The notes beneath the pieces are model-generated. The model worked only from the letters and a program-made list of their open reading frames with translations, made no database searches and was not told the origin of the DNA. From Anniella stebbinsi (taxonomy: Eukaryota > Chordata > Lepidosauria > Squamata > Anniellidae), in contig JARDYH010000004.1 of the NCBI GenBank assembly GCA_029215795.1, positions 30,322,001 through 30,386,000 on the forward strand: a stretch of 64,000 nt of DNA, given 5' to 3'. Positions 1-10,522 of this stretch are shown one piece after another; the stretch's first letter is position 1, and each line of letters begins with the position of its first letter. A program made the translations under genes and the position numbers.

Positions 1-96
1 GAAATAAATAAAATAAAATAGGAAGAGCTCAACATTGTGATCTGTGGCCAAGAGTGATGTAATTACACGGGTATCATCCTCAATTAATGTCTAGTG

Positions 97-230
97 CAGC
101 CTTCCCCAACCTGATCCCTTCCAGATGTTTTCTACCAACTCCCATCACCCCCAGACAGCATGGCAAATGGTCAGGAATGCTGGGAGTTGTAGTCCAAAAC
201 ATCTGGAAGGTATCAGGTTGGGGAAGACTG
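97..230. mobile_element. Palindromic hAT-type MITE (family D), complete
   Basis: The ends are inverted: CAGCCTTCCCCAACCTG on the left and CAGGTTGGGGAAGACTG on the right. The arms read toward a centre near 155-175, and the inner arm carries the phrase GGGAGTTGTAGTCC. The flanks GTCTAGTG (89-96) and TTCTATTG (231-238) match at 6 of 8 bases, as expected of an aged 8-bp hAT TSD. It has no coding capacity, so it is non-autonomous. Other copies or halves lie near 3.5, 12.7, 19.9, 33.8, 34.7, 42.3 and 48.0 kb. Confidence 0.7.
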
Positions 231-240
231 TTCTATTGGA

Positions 241-1463
241 CAGAAAGTTGGATTTGGATTCCTGCTCAGCCATGAGTAACCTAGGACCGGTTCCTATCTC
301 CCAGGTTAACCTACCTCACAGGATTGGAGTTTGGATAAAATGGGAGCTTAACAGGTGGTCTAAAATGTAACAATCTCAGAAAGTATAAAGCTGTTTATGC
401 CCTTGTAATATGTTTGGAGTAGTTATGAAGCTTCAGAACTGAAGCAATTATGAAACTTATTAAGTTGCAAAACTGCTTCAACATATGAAGCTGGCTGATT
501 TGGAGTCAGATGATCCACTGTCATCAACTTGGACCAGCAGCAGCTCTGTGGGGTCAAGGACACAGGCCTTTTCCTATTAACTGCTACCTGATCTTTTTAA
601 CTGCTGGTCCAACATCTGGACCTTTGGAATGCCAAGCATGGGCTCTTCCTCTGAGTTGTAGCCCATCAATTTAACCAGGCCTTTTACTCACAAAACTGTG
701 GTTGGTGCTTGTTATATATAACGTGTAAATGCTAGAATATCACATCCTATGCATGTTTCCTTGGAAGTAATCTGTTCCATAGGCTTTACTCGCAGGGAAG
801 TGTGCATAGGAACTACTTCTGACATTTGCAGACCAAAGCTGTAATTTTTATGCACACTTCCACAGAAACATGCATTGGATCACAAGTGTGCTTCTTCCCA
901 GTCCCCCTGCCAATTCCCAGTGCCCTGGACTCATAATGAGTGGTTCAAGAAATAAAGGTATCATAAATTTATACTGATTTATTATTAACAGTTCAGACTT
1001 CATTATTATTATATTCTCGTTCAAACAAAAGTGTGCAATTAAAAAAGATGAATGTGTGGTGCAAGGCTTTTGTTTTGAATTTCTCAGCAATTTGGGCACA
1101 TAACATATCCACGAAAATAACTAAGAACACACTACTATGCAGTGGGATCCTGTAGATAGGATTGCAGACTCAGACTTGGATCCAGATTTAGGTGCTTGAA
1201 ATGGTGCTTGAAACGGCCTTCCCTGTCTCTTCCTCCCCACAGCAGCCCCTCCAGCCCCCTAAAAATGCTACATGGAGATTTTGGGGGACCCTGCTGAATG
1301 GGGTGTGCTGTGGTGGAGAGGGATCCCCCAAAACTGGGTGGAGGTACCTTCTGTGAGCTGAGCCCTTCCATCCACAGAAGGCAGATCCTGGATTCAGCTC
1401 TCTACATATAATTTATATTTTCATTTTAATATTTAGTATCTTAATCGCCATGTCTGGGCACCA
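241..1463. other. No gene recognised; one degraded short repeat
   Basis: Open frames here are short and have no recognisable domain. Around 735-812 a degraded copy of the short interspersed AGAAGTAAG repeat is visible (ATCCTATGCATG at the left, GTGCATAGGA at the right). I recognise nothing else. Confidence 0.5.
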
Positions 1464-1533
1464 TGTTTTAAGAAAGACATTAACAAACGAGTGTATCCAG
1501 AACAGGGTGACCAGGATGATCTGGAAACTAAGT
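1464..1533 (+). mobile_element. CR1 LINE fragment
   Basis: The phrases GTGTATCCAGAACAGGGTGA and CCAGGATGATCTGGAAACTA match the CR1 3' region just before its untranslated tail. The copy is a short, old, non-coding relic. I do not recognise what follows (1534-1975). Confidence 0.5.
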
Positions 1534-1983
1534 CATCATCAAAATCTATTAGTCAGTTGATCATAGTACAAAAAAATAGAACAGAAAGAGCCATATTCAG
1601 AGTGTGAATAATGCTTAGTTCGCTTCCATTAGAGATCTGGTGTTAAGAGCGATGGTCAAAACATGTCAATCTTGGCATTAGAGACATCCAAATAGAAAGC
1701 AAGCAGAAATCCATCAGAGTGTCCGGGAAATAATTTTAAAAGAGGATATTGCAATCATTGCTTAGCTCTTTTATAGAAACCACAATAAAACAGCACATGA
1801 GAAATAGTTTTAGGCTCACCAGAGTTGCAAGGGCATAATCTTAGGGGATTCCTAAGAATTGACCTTACAATATCACAGAATGTAAAAGATTACAACTTGC
1901 CTGGAAGAAAGACTCTTCTGTAGTTTGGGACCATTAAAGCCTTCAAGTATGGAAGACATTTGCTCAGGCAAGGGATGCTCAGT

Positions 1984-2628
1984 CAGGGCCGTGCAGAGCT
2001 GGTAATGTGCCCAGGCCAGATGGGAAGTGTGTGCCCCCCCCCCCCCATTTCAAACTGCTCATTAAGTATTTTTAATGGTTTTTTTAATGCCCACCAACAT
2101 GTCCATTCTACATGACACCTTCATATTAAACCTGTTCTATGACACCTCAATGTTGAATCAGAAATTAACATTTATCTTTAGTTGCTGTACAAATAGAAGG
2201 AACAACAATAGAACAGTCCTTCATCATTATCAATCATTATCATTATCATCACCCTCACAGTATCATAATCATTATTATCATTAATAACTATCATCATCAT
2301 TACCTCACCCTCCACTCCAGGGATTATATGCCATGGAGAAGATTGAGGAAAGAGACACAGTAAGGACAACCATCGCAATTTAGGCACATATATCCCCGCC
2401 CCGCATGCGGCATGGCCCTCTGGAGCTTGTAGTCTAACCATGGTATTCACGACGGGCGGCTTCTGTGCTGTTTCTGCAAGGCGGGCTCCTCGCTTCTCGA
2501 TGGCCCGCTTATGCTATGGAAGCAGTACCATAAGCTGGGGGGGGATCACCTCGTCGGAGTGCCCTCTCAAAATTGTGGGTCCCGGGCCAACTGGCCCCAC
2601 TAGCCCCCCCCCCCTCTGCACAGCCCTG
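1984..2628. mobile_element. Non-autonomous hAT-like element (family C), complete
   Basis: The terminal inverted repeats CAGGGCCGTGCAGAG and CAGGGCTGTGCAGAG (right end read on the minus strand) match at 14 of 15 positions. The flanks TGCTCAGT (1976-1983) and TGCTCAGC (2629-2636) form an 8-bp TSD with one difference, which is diagnostic of the hAT superfamily. The body has a CAT/ATT-rich stretch (2215-2310) and homopolymer C runs, and no transposase frame. A second copy at 38496-40339 aligns along its whole length once its own insertion is removed. Confidence 0.85.
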
Positions 2629-2644
2629 TGCTCAGCCTACAAGC

Positions 2645-2888
2645 CAAGGTGACTAGATGTGCCAAGATGCAGCTATCAGACTCTGGAAACCAAGTACTAT
2701 GAGAAGCAGTTGAAAGAGCTGGGCATGTTCAGCATGGAGAAGAGAAGATTTAAGGGGAAACATGAGACTTCCTAATGGTAAGAGCGGTTTGACAGTGGAA
2801 CAGACCCCTATGGGTGATGGTGGCTTCTTTTTTACTGAAGATATTAAGCAGAGGCTATATGACCATCTGTCAGGGATGCTTCTACTAG
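2645..2888 (+). mobile_element. CR1 LINE 3' fragment
   Basis: It contains the standard CR1 3' series: the phrase around GAAAGAGCTGGGCATGTTCA, then GGTAAGAGCGGTTTGACAGT, then CCATCTGTCAGGGATGCTT. It lies on the plus strand and is truncated at both ends. Its left edge is close to the TSD of the hAT-like element at 1984-2628. Confidence 0.75.
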
Positions 2889-2889
2889 T

Positions 2890-3027
2890 ATTTATATCAC
2901 ACATTTCAAGAGCTTTGCATACAAAATCTTTACAACAGCCCTGTAAGGTTACCTAGTATTATTCTCATATCACTGAGGTATACAAGCTTTCTTAGGCCAC
3001 CCAGTGAGTTCTTGGCAGATCTAAGAG
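2890..3027 (+). mobile_element. MIR/CORE-SINE-like relic
   Basis: The order of phrases (AAGAGCTTTGCATACAAAAT, CAACAGCCCTGTAAGGTTAC, then a CACTGAGG-type motif and CCACCCAGTGAG) follows the mammalian-type MIR/CORE consensus. The copy is highly diverged. Similar relics lie at 12775-12935 and 18095-18245. Confidence 0.5.
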
Positions 3028-3071
3028 GTAAGCCAGTGATTTCTAGCTCAGTGGTTAAAAGTAGTGGTTAA

Positions 3072-3405
3072 GGGTGCAATCCTATGCATGATTAGACAGA
3101 AAAAGTGCCAGTGGGGTATAGTGGTTAGAATGTTAGACTGGGAGTCAGGAGATCCGAGTTCTAGTCCCCACTCGACCATGGAAGCTCACTGGATGACTTT
3201 GGGCCAGTCACGGACTCTCAGCCCAACTTACCTCACAGGATTGTTGTGAGGATAAAAATGGAGTGGAGGAGGATTATATACACCGCCTTGGATTCCTTGG
3301 AGGAAAAAAGGTGAGAAATAAATGTAATACATAAAAATGTCCTACAATTACCAGTTGAGTTGTATGACTTTTATTTCTGTCTAAGCATGTGTCGGATTGC
3401 ACTCG
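3072..3405. mobile_element. Palindromic TWA-flanked MITE (family E), split by a SINE
   Basis: The left end, GGGTGCAATCCTATGCATG, and the right end, read on the minus strand as a GAGTGCAATCC-like sequence, are inverted. The flanks are TAA at 3069-3071 and 3406-3408. A 3-bp TWA TSD and GG-initial ends fit the PIF/Harbinger superfamily. The interior is interrupted by the SINE at 3106-3330, so the MITE is older than that SINE. Confidence 0.6.
3106..3330 (+). mobile_element. tRNA-derived SINE, Sauria/Squam type
   Basis: The head contains a pol III A box (TAGTGGTTAGAATG) and a B-box region (GAGTTCTAGTCCCC). It is followed by the squamate SINE body phrases TGACTTTGGGCCAGTCACGG and CCTCACAGGATTGTTGTGAG, and ends in an AGAAATAAATGTAATAC-type tail. 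It is nearly full length. The flanks around 3098 and 3331 share an AAAAAGT-like repeat that may be the TSD. It lies inside the family E MITE, which gives their relative ages. Squamate genomes are the known home of this SINE. Confidence 0.8.
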
Positions 3406-3534
3406 TAACCACTATTCTATACCAGCTGTGATAGTAACCACCATTCAAATAAATTCAAATCACATTTGAGTCAATGTGATAGAGAGAAACTGTCATACCA
3501 GCGGCAATATCATTTTTTTTAAACGTCGTAAAGC

Positions 3535-3583
3535 AGGGATTGACAACTTGTGTTTTGGCCTACAACTCACATCAGCCATATAA
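3535..3583. mobile_element. Half of a family D MITE
   Basis: A CAGGGATTGACAACTTG start and GTTTTGGCCTACAACTCAC match one arm of the palindromic CAGGGGTGGACAA family. The second arm is missing. Confidence 0.45.
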
Positions 3584-3600
3584 TTTTATTTATTTATTTA

Positions 3601-4067
3601 GGGCATAATCCTATGTGGAGTGCTGGCAGCCTCTGAACAGGAAAGCTGGCAAGTATCTAATGCAGGGTGGGAAGACAGCGGAGGCGATCTTCACCTCTGC
3701 GCTCCAGCACCCTGCATTTCTGCTAGATGGGTAATTTTGCCTGTATAGCAGAGGCGCCTCGGAGGGGGAGAGAAGGACTCTGGGGCAGCCATAAGATATG
3801 TCGTATAGCTGCTGCCCTGTTCTTCTCCCCTCCTTGCCCTCGGGAACGCCCCATTTCCCCATCTCCGCTTTCCATTTGCTGAGCGCAGAGAGGTCGCTGG
3901 CGCAGTTCTTTCCATGCCAGCTATGTGGCAGGTGGGGAGAGGAGCATGGTTTCCTGGCTCTGAGGTCAGAGCCCTTTGTCCAACCTCGGAGCCAGGAATA
4001 CAAACTATCCAATGCTGCCCCCCCCCCCCCCCGGCCCAATGTTATCTGAGGGTCACAGGATTGCTCC
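3601..4067. mobile_element. GC-rich TWA-type MITE (family E-long)
   Basis: It starts GGGCATAATCCTATG after TTA (3598-3600) and ends CACAGGATTGCTCC. The body is GC-rich and includes an inverted pair around the word GGCTCTGAGGTCAGAGCC and a run of C at 4018-4032. A full-length relative in the opposite orientation lies at 5677-6111, and shorter relatives at 21332 and 29950. Long frames in this stretch come from GC-rich sequence and show no domain. Confidence 0.6.
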
Positions 4068-5676
4068 TTTAATGTACTTTTAAACTGTCAAAAAACTGAA
4101 GTTCTCTAACCAGCATAGTCAATGGTGATGGATGATGTGGCCTTCCAGATATTTTGGCCTCCAACATCACAAGTTGCCCATCCTTATCTTGAAGCCTAGA
4201 GAATCATAAGATCCCATGAAGAGAGAGAACAATTATTTAAAATCTATATTTACGTAGTGGCGCATGATAGCTGGAATAATCTGGGTTGCCTTTAGATGAG
4301 CTTTAGATGGGTGGCGATCCACAGCTGGATTTGTTTCAAGGCAGAGATGGGTTTCTTCCTCCATGGCCTAGCAATGCGAAATGGCAATTTGGGAAGCCTC
4401 CTTTTGAATAGTCCTGGTACTGCAAAGAGGGATGAAACTATGGCTTTGCAAGCCCTGCTCCTTCCTTGGTCCCACACCCACCCTCCATTGCCAGGTTATG
4501 AGGCACGTAGGACTCTCAATGTTGCCCTAGCAGAGGTAGGCTAAGTACGGAACTAGGGAAGTGCAGGCTAGGAGAAGCTGCAGTTGTGTTCCTTCTTTGT
4601 GCTGATGGGATTTTTTTTTTTAAAAGGATGCTTCTCTGAGATGTGACTTGGTAAGCCTATCAGCATCTATAAGAGAATTGTTTAGAAGATACTTAAGATT
4701 CTGAGAACAAATTCCATAAGGACAATTTTTAAAAATTACAGTGCAATCATATATGTGTTTCCTGAGAGGTCAGTCTTACTGAGTTTCAGTTGTGCTTACT
4801 CCCAGCTAAGCAGGTATAGGATTGTACCTTAATGCAGAATGTGATGCACAGAAGAAAGTCTTGCTAATTTCAAATGGATTTATTTCCATGCCTAAAATCA
4901 CTGGTTCATGAAAAGTCCAGTTAGCATCAGAATTCATTCACTTGCTCTTTGACTGTTTCAGATTGTAAACACTTTGGGTTATAGACTTTCTCTTCTACTT
5001 GTATAAAGCCCAAGTGCAGTGACAGCATTGTATAAATAATAGCCACAACGACTGTAAACTGCTTGCTTCCCGTTGTGTTATTTTCAGAGCTCTTTCTACA
5101 AAATATGACACATAATCTGAGCTGGGTTTTTCTCCGCACTCCATTTCCCTGATTTTATGCCAGAACAGCTCCACTGAAGCCAACTGAGCAGTGTTTAGTG
5201 CAAAAGCATTGTAATACTGGAGCACGCACCCTACTCTCATTTTTGGTAATTTGGTTTTGAAAATTCTGCAATGTTTACATCAGAGGCTCATTGTAACAAA
5301 GCATTTGTTCATACGAAGGTTGAACACGCTTCAAAATGGCCATAATCACCCTCTGTGGCCTATGCTCCATGCACTAGTACCAGCATGGAATGAAAATAGG
5401 AGCCCTATGGAGATCCATATTCTGATGTTCTGCATTGCACCGACCCATATGCCATGCTCGTCTCCCACCCCCCACCCCTGATTTATACAGAGCGTGCGCA
5501 CCCACCCACACCAAGCCTGTCTGGTTAAATTATTTATACCATAACAAATAAATATCTGTAACAGTGTGGAGTGCTCCGATTCAGTGTTCTAGCCAATCAC
5601 CATACGTCTTCTAGGATACTCCATTCAATTGCACCTCTCCAATGGGGTTCTTGTCTTTCTTTTTCTTGGCCAGTGG
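4068..5676. other. Mostly unrecognised non-coding sequence
   Basis: Two relics are visible: a partial family D arm near 4137-4185 (CCTTCCAGATATTTTGGCC) and a short AAGTAAG-type repeat at 4741-4833 with opposed TGCAATCATAT and ATAGGATTGTA ends. The rest shows no gene, RNA or named repeat. Confidence 0.5.
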
Positions 5677-6111
5677 AGAGCAATCCTGTGACCCCCAGAC
5701 AGTGTTTGAGGGGGCATCAGCTAGTTCAGTTTGTTGGCTCCAAGGTTGGAGACAGGGCTCCGACTTAGGGGCCAGGAAACTGCACTCCCCACACCCTCCC
5801 CCACCTCCTTGTAGCAAAGAGAACTACGTCGGCTACTTCATGTTCGGGAAACGGAGCACAGAAACGGGGAGAAGTGGGCATTCCTGGGGCGCAGGGAGGG
5901 GAGGAGATGGGGGTGGCTGTACAACATATTGTATGGCTGCCCCAGCCTTCTTCCCTTGCCCTCTAGATGGGCGAAATCACCCATCTAGCAAAACTGCAGG
6001 GCAGCTGGAGCATAGAGGTGACAATCGCCTCAACTCTCCTCTCACCCTCCATTGGATACTTGGTAGCCTTCCAGTTTGGATGCGACCGACTATCTGGATA
6101 GGATTGCACTC
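5677..6111. mobile_element. GC-rich TWA-type MITE (family E-long), inverted relative to 3601-4067
   Basis: It starts GAGCAATCCTGTGACCC and ends GGATAGGATTGCACTC, followed by TAA. Internal words match the 3.6-kb copy read on the opposite strand, for example TACAACATATTGTATGGCTG against CAGCCATAAGATATGTCGTA. A 219-residue frame runs across the element but is low-complexity and lacks any domain. Confidence 0.6.
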
Positions 6112-6361
6112 TAAACAGTCTTTCAGCATTCCATGCCTACGGAGCATGCTTAGTCCTCACTGGGCCATTTGGGATTGTTGTTGTTGTTTTCTTTCTCAAG
6201 TTATTTTCTACTTTTTCAAACCGGGCCTGCCAATAACTCCCTCTTGTGCATGGATGGTGCTGTTTCGGCTTCGTAAGGAATGGAGCCCAGAGAACTATTA
6301 GTATAGGATTCTCATAATATAATACAGTTGCTATATTTGAAATGCAATCCCACCAAAGTCG

Positions 6362-6435
6362 TGAGCCAGTGTAGTACAGGAGATAAAGTGTTGGACTTGG
6401 CAAGACCTGGGTTTAAATCCCTGCTCTGCTATAAA
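6362..6435 (+). mobile_element. tRNA-headed SINE fragment
   Basis: GCCAGTGTAGTACAGGAGAT followed by GGGTTTAAATCCCTGCTCTG (a good B box) is the head of the same SINE as at 3106. Only the 5' part is present. A degraded AAGTAAG-type repeat follows at about 6438-6512. Confidence 0.55.
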
Positions 6436-6931
6436 GATCATCGATAGTGTAATTCTATACACACACTTACTCCAAAGTAAGTATCATTGAGTTCAATGGG
6501 TATAGTGAGTACATGGCAAGTGAGTGTAGCATTGCCGCCCGAGTTGATTTTGGTCCAGTTGCTGTATTTCAACCTACTTCACAAGATTGTTGCATCTGGC
6601 CTGTTGTGAAGTGTTGGCTTCGCTGGGCAGCTGCCAAGGTCCAGATCTCATTGGTGGGCCCACTGCTTGACCACCTTAGCCCTGTTGATGCTTCTCTTGC
6701 TTTTGCTACCTGCTCTAGCCCAGAGTGAGAGCATCAGCAAGCAGTGGGACTGAGCTATGGCCTGCTCACTCACCTGCCCTCTCTTTCTGGGCAGTGGTAG
6801 GGATTGGGACCAGAGGTTGAGCAAAAGGGTAGTTGCATGGGGAAGTAGAGGGGTCCATGAGCGCTTCTTTTTCAACCCTTTCATTGGTTGTGAAGATAAA
6901 ATGGGGGACAATGTTCATTATTTATTGGGAG

Positions 6932-7125
6932 GGGCCATAGCTTCAGTGCTTTGCATGCAGAAGGTCCCAGACCTGATCCCCAGCTTCTCCAGGTAGGGAT
7001 AGGAAAGAATTCTGCCTGAAACCCTGGAGAGCCACTGGCAGTCAGTGTCGATAGTAGCAGACTAGATGGATGAAGGGTCTGACACAGCATAAGGCAGGTT
7101 CCTATGTTCCTATGTTCCTATTTAT
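6932..7125 (+). mobile_element. Second tRNA-derived SINE family
   Basis: The body reads GGGGCCATAGCTTCAGTGCT, GCATGCAGAAGGTCCCAGAC, GGAGAGCCACTGGCAGTCAG, then a GACACAGCATAAGGCAGG-type 3' part with a (TTCCTATG)n-like tail at 7104-7124. The tRNA-like head and the ordered 3' phrases identify the family. Sister copies are at 28745-28970 and 61035-61215. It abuts an L2-like tail at 7126. Confidence 0.65.
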
Positions 7126-7475
7126 TTAAAAGATTTCTTACTGCCTTTCAGGGTGGACGTCCTTCACAAGGCAGCTTACAAGTATTATAAAAACAATATT
7201 ATGAACATACAAATTACAATTAAACACACAGCAGCAGCAGCAGCAGATAATGATTCTTAAGCACCAAATGCAAACTGGAATAAATGTGTCTTCGGGATTT
7301 TTTGCTGGCTTTTTTTAAAAAAAAAAAGCCAGCAGGGATGAGGCCATGCATATCTCCCTTTGGAGGGTGTTCCAAAGGTGTGGGGTTACCACTGAGAAAG
7401 CTCTATCCCTAGTACTCTGAACCCTTCAGAAAAAGGGCAGGATAGCAACAAAATAAATCTGAAATGATCAATTGC
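7126..7475 (-). mobile_element. L2-like LINE 3' end, old
   Basis: On the plus strand it starts with ATTTATTTAAAAG-type sequence, then CACAAGGCAGCTTACAAGTA, and further right AGGGTGTTCCAAAGGTGTGG and CCACTGAGAAAGC. This is the layout of an antisense L2 3' untranslated region plus the end of its ORF. A perfect hairpin formed by GCTGGCTTTTTTT and its complement lies at about 7302-7333. Confidence 0.45.
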
Positions 7476-7999
7476 AACCAAAGATATTTCCAATTTGGCT
7501 ACACAGTTCTTAAGGCTCTACCTGCTCACACACAGTTCAGAAGGTCTAACTACTTAGTGAACACAATTTCAAAAACAACACCAAAAATATTTTTTTCCGG
7601 AACAGCCGTGGCATGTTAATTTAATCATGTATGTGAGTTTGGGACTACCTCTGCGTTCTTTGGTATTCAGGGCTGGCAAAGAAGAGAGCATTTTTGGTGT
7701 CTACCTGATCAGTAGATCTAATTGTGATTTAAGAGAGCCGGTAGGCCTTCAGGAGAAAACAGAGAGGCAGACTGAGAAGACACTGCAGAAGCAATGAATT
7801 TGGGTGTCTATTCTGACTGCACTGCTACAATGGCTGGGGCTCACAAAACAACACATGGGAACTGCAGCAAAATGTCACAGCATAGAGTTCTTCACTTTGG
7901 GGTTCCGCAAAGCCTGCTGATATCTCTTATTGTGCATTTGGATACATAAGAATCACCACTCGGATAATGTATTCACTATTAGTATATATCAAGGGTGTT

Positions 8000-8062
8000 G
8001 GCTGGGGCTGATGGGATTTGTAGTCCAAGTACATCTGGAGAACCACAGGTTCCTCACCCCTT
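8000..8062. mobile_element. Half of a family D MITE
   Basis: GGCTGATGGGATTTGTAGTC, then ACATCTGGAGAACCACAGG, matches one arm and the right end of the palindromic GTAGTCC family. The other arm is absent. The stretch before it (7476-7999) holds nothing I recognise. Confidence 0.45.
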
Positions 8063-8244
8063 GTTTATATGATCAGGCGAAAGCACCACTCGGGTGGACA
8101 TAAAATTCACAGTGGCCCCAGTCAAACGCAGAAGCATCTTTCTCTCTGCAATTCCACATTGCAATACAGTATGCAGAGCCATTTGCTCCTCATGTAGGGC
8201 CATCTGTCAGTGTTTCAAATATTCTTCACAACTGTGAACGTTTA

Positions 8245-8800
8245 TGTTATTTTCCTTTATTTATTTAAAGCATTTCTGTGCTTCCCTTCAGTTTAAAATG
8301 TCCCAGAGTGGTTCACAATGGTTGTAAAACAGTATAAATGGGGGAGCCTTTAAATAACCACAACCAACCCATAATAAAATAAAACAAGATAGCAGCAAGC
8401 AAAACAAAAAACCCACAACAGATTGAAAGAGAAGAGTGATTAAACCAGCTAGGTAACATGCTAGAACATCCTTCCCCCATCTCGTGCATGGCTGGCTTGC
8501 AATGAAGGAGGGCGCCACATTGACAAAAGCTAAGCTAGAATGTCTGGACAAGGGAAAAAACAGGTATCTTGCTCAGTGCTGGTCAAGGAGGGTGTTCCAC
8601 AGAAAGGGTGCCACAACAGAAAAGGCCGTCTCTCCACACCAGTCACAACCTGCCATTGGTGCAGATGGTTTCCTCCCTGTGCTAATGCTAGCAATGGCAG
8701 CTGATGTCCATGGGGGCTGGTGGGGCAGAGAGCAGGGCAACTAATTGCAGGCAGAGCTAAGGGTTACAGTAGGCAGAGCCAATGGTAGGTCTAGTCAGAA
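8245..8800 (-). mobile_element. L2-like LINE 3' end, old
   Basis: The left edge, ATTTATTTAAAGCATTTCTG, leads into GTGGTTCACAATGGTTGTAA. Near 8590-8640, GGGTGTTCCACAGAAAGGGT and CCACAACAGAAAAGGCC correspond on the minus strand to the conserved L2 C-terminal stretch with the sense of RAFSVVAPxLWN. The reading frame is destroyed. Confidence 0.5.
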
Positions 8801-9131
8801 GTCACAATAGGGGCTCTGTGTTATTTGCATTGGGAGGAAATACATGGGCGCCAATGGCAAGTTGTGACTGGTCCAGAGAGAGGACCTTTTCAGTTGCAGT
8901 TCTTTGTAATTGTTTCTAAATTTGTATCTATACATATAAATGAGCACATGCAAATTGTATGAAAATCAGTGCCCATTTTTTTGAGGATGCTTTTCCTCTG
9001 TTTTGGCCATCCTAGATGCTAGGAAGAGGTGGTGAGATGTTGGAGGACAGTGATGTGTGTGCCACATAGCCTTCCCTGAGTACCCTAAGCTAGCCTGCTG
9101 CTAGCTCTGGAGGATGTTGTCCCATCAGCAG

Positions 9132-9316
9132 TATTGAAGCAATGGAGGCTAGTGTCTCTGATGTGAGTGGGGCAGTAATTCTGCTCCGGATTTCAGTCAG
9201 AACTCTAAAGGAGCTATCCAAGGTGCTTCACATAGCTCCTTTAGAGTCCTGACTGACACTCGGAGCGGATTCACCACATTACTGACCTCAGAGCCCCCAG
9301 CCTCCATTGTATTGAG
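9132..9316. repeat. Long hairpin (inverted repeat), probably a MITE
   Basis: The inner arms at 9194-9217 and 9232-9255 pair over 24 bases with one mismatch around a 14-base loop. The pairing continues outward through GCTCCG, CAGTAAT and CAATGGAGGCT words on the left, whose complements appear on the right up to about 9316. There is no coding content. I could not see a TSD, and the family is not recognised. Confidence 0.6.
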
Positions 9317-9832
9317 GTAAGATTCAGCTGACAGTCTGACCAGCTTCCAACGCAAAACATCTTGGGCGAGCTCTGTTTGATCCCAACCAGATTCTTTAGC
9401 CATCTGTTGAAAACCACTTTGTGGAACTCTGCCCTAGCAAAGAGCATTGGCTTAATCTGATGCGTGTTCCAGGTACTACATGTTCATTCGTTCTTTCTAA
9501 AATCTGAAGCCATCTGTTTCAATTCTGCAACAATTCACATCATCAGCCGAAAGTTTGCTCTCTAGTTTGCTAAATGGATAGTTTAGTATGCAGCCAAAGA
9601 TAGTGCACTTAGGGGAATGCCTCTATTCTACCTCCTTAGAATTTTCATCTCTTGCTGCTGCATGGAGTATACCTTTGACACTGCACTTCTGGATTGTTGA
9701 TAATGGTTCTCAGGGTTCCTTCCTATGACCTGGATCCCCCTGAGCAACTCCTTAAGAATCGCTGCCTTTTTAAGAGTATCACTTTCCTTCTTTTTTTCTT
9801 TTCCTTCCCAGTAATGGGTTTAGGCTTTAGAC

Positions 9833-10247
9833 ATGGGGTGAGTGACACTCCAAACACTTTAGGTTAAACACAACAGTTTACTGGTAAAGTAAAATAAGCA
9901 ACTTGCAACTAGAAGAATTTAGTCAATGGAGCTGAGTGATACAAAGGCATTAAAATAAAAGTTGCAAAAATACAAGTTCTTTTACCCTAAGCTGCACTTA
10001 GACTTCTTCAAACTGCGTCTTTCTGCTCCTTCCTTATAGTCTGTTCTCTCTCTCTCTCTCTGAACTTCCCTGGCTCTCTTTCTCTCTCTGGCTGGTTCTC
10101 TCCTTTTATCCCCTCTTCCCCCAAAACTGAAAGTACTGTTTCAATCTTGGATAAATGAAACTTAACTGGGAAATTAATCTTAATTGGAGAACAGAAAAAC
10201 TTCAGGCATCTAAGACCTAACTTTATTAGGCCTCAAACCTTCACAAT
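9833..10247 (-). mobile_element. Candidate LTR (gypsy-like), minus strand
   Basis: Read on the minus strand it begins TGTGAAGG, has a TATA-like GGGATAAAAGGAG (about 10100-10115), a CT/GA-rich 5' transcribed region and AT-rich downstream sequence, and could end near GAGTGTCA at about 9845. TG...CA ends and a central TATA box suit an LTR. The partner LTR and a clean TSD are missing, so a solo LTR or unrelated promoter-bearing repeat is possible. Confidence 0.35.
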
Positions 10248-10522
10248 GGCATTGAAGTATTCCTGTGTTACTACACCATGCCAAGAAGCATAAGAGACAG
10301 AAGATGTTTTTGCTTAATATTTATGCTTGTGTGTAATTATTATTTATTTATTATTTATTTTATTTCTAACCCGCCTCTCCATCCAGATCGAGGCGGGAAA
10401 CAACAATAAATATAAATATAAAAATCGTAAAATAGATAAACCATTAAAACAGATAAAAACAAATACATTATTAAAAACATCTTAAAATTCAACTGGTTAG
10501 GCCTGCCGGAAGAGAGCAGTCT

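Noticed and set aside
3106..3180. tRNA gene, from A and B boxes
   Set aside because: The boxes are followed by SINE body and tail, and the cloverleaf arms do not pair well. The same reasoning applies to 6362, 6932, 19226, 28745 and 61035.
3611..4039. 142-residue minus-strand frame
   Set aside because: It lies wholly within the GC-rich MITE at 3601-4067, and stops are scarce there because of base composition.
5642..6301. 219-residue plus-strand frame
   Set aside because: It runs across the inverted GC-rich MITE and unrelated flanks, has no domain and no codon pattern of a gene.
9194..9255. microRNA precursor
   Set aside because: Stem length would fit, but the pairing continues far beyond a pre-miRNA and looks like a MITE. 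Kept only as a hairpin.
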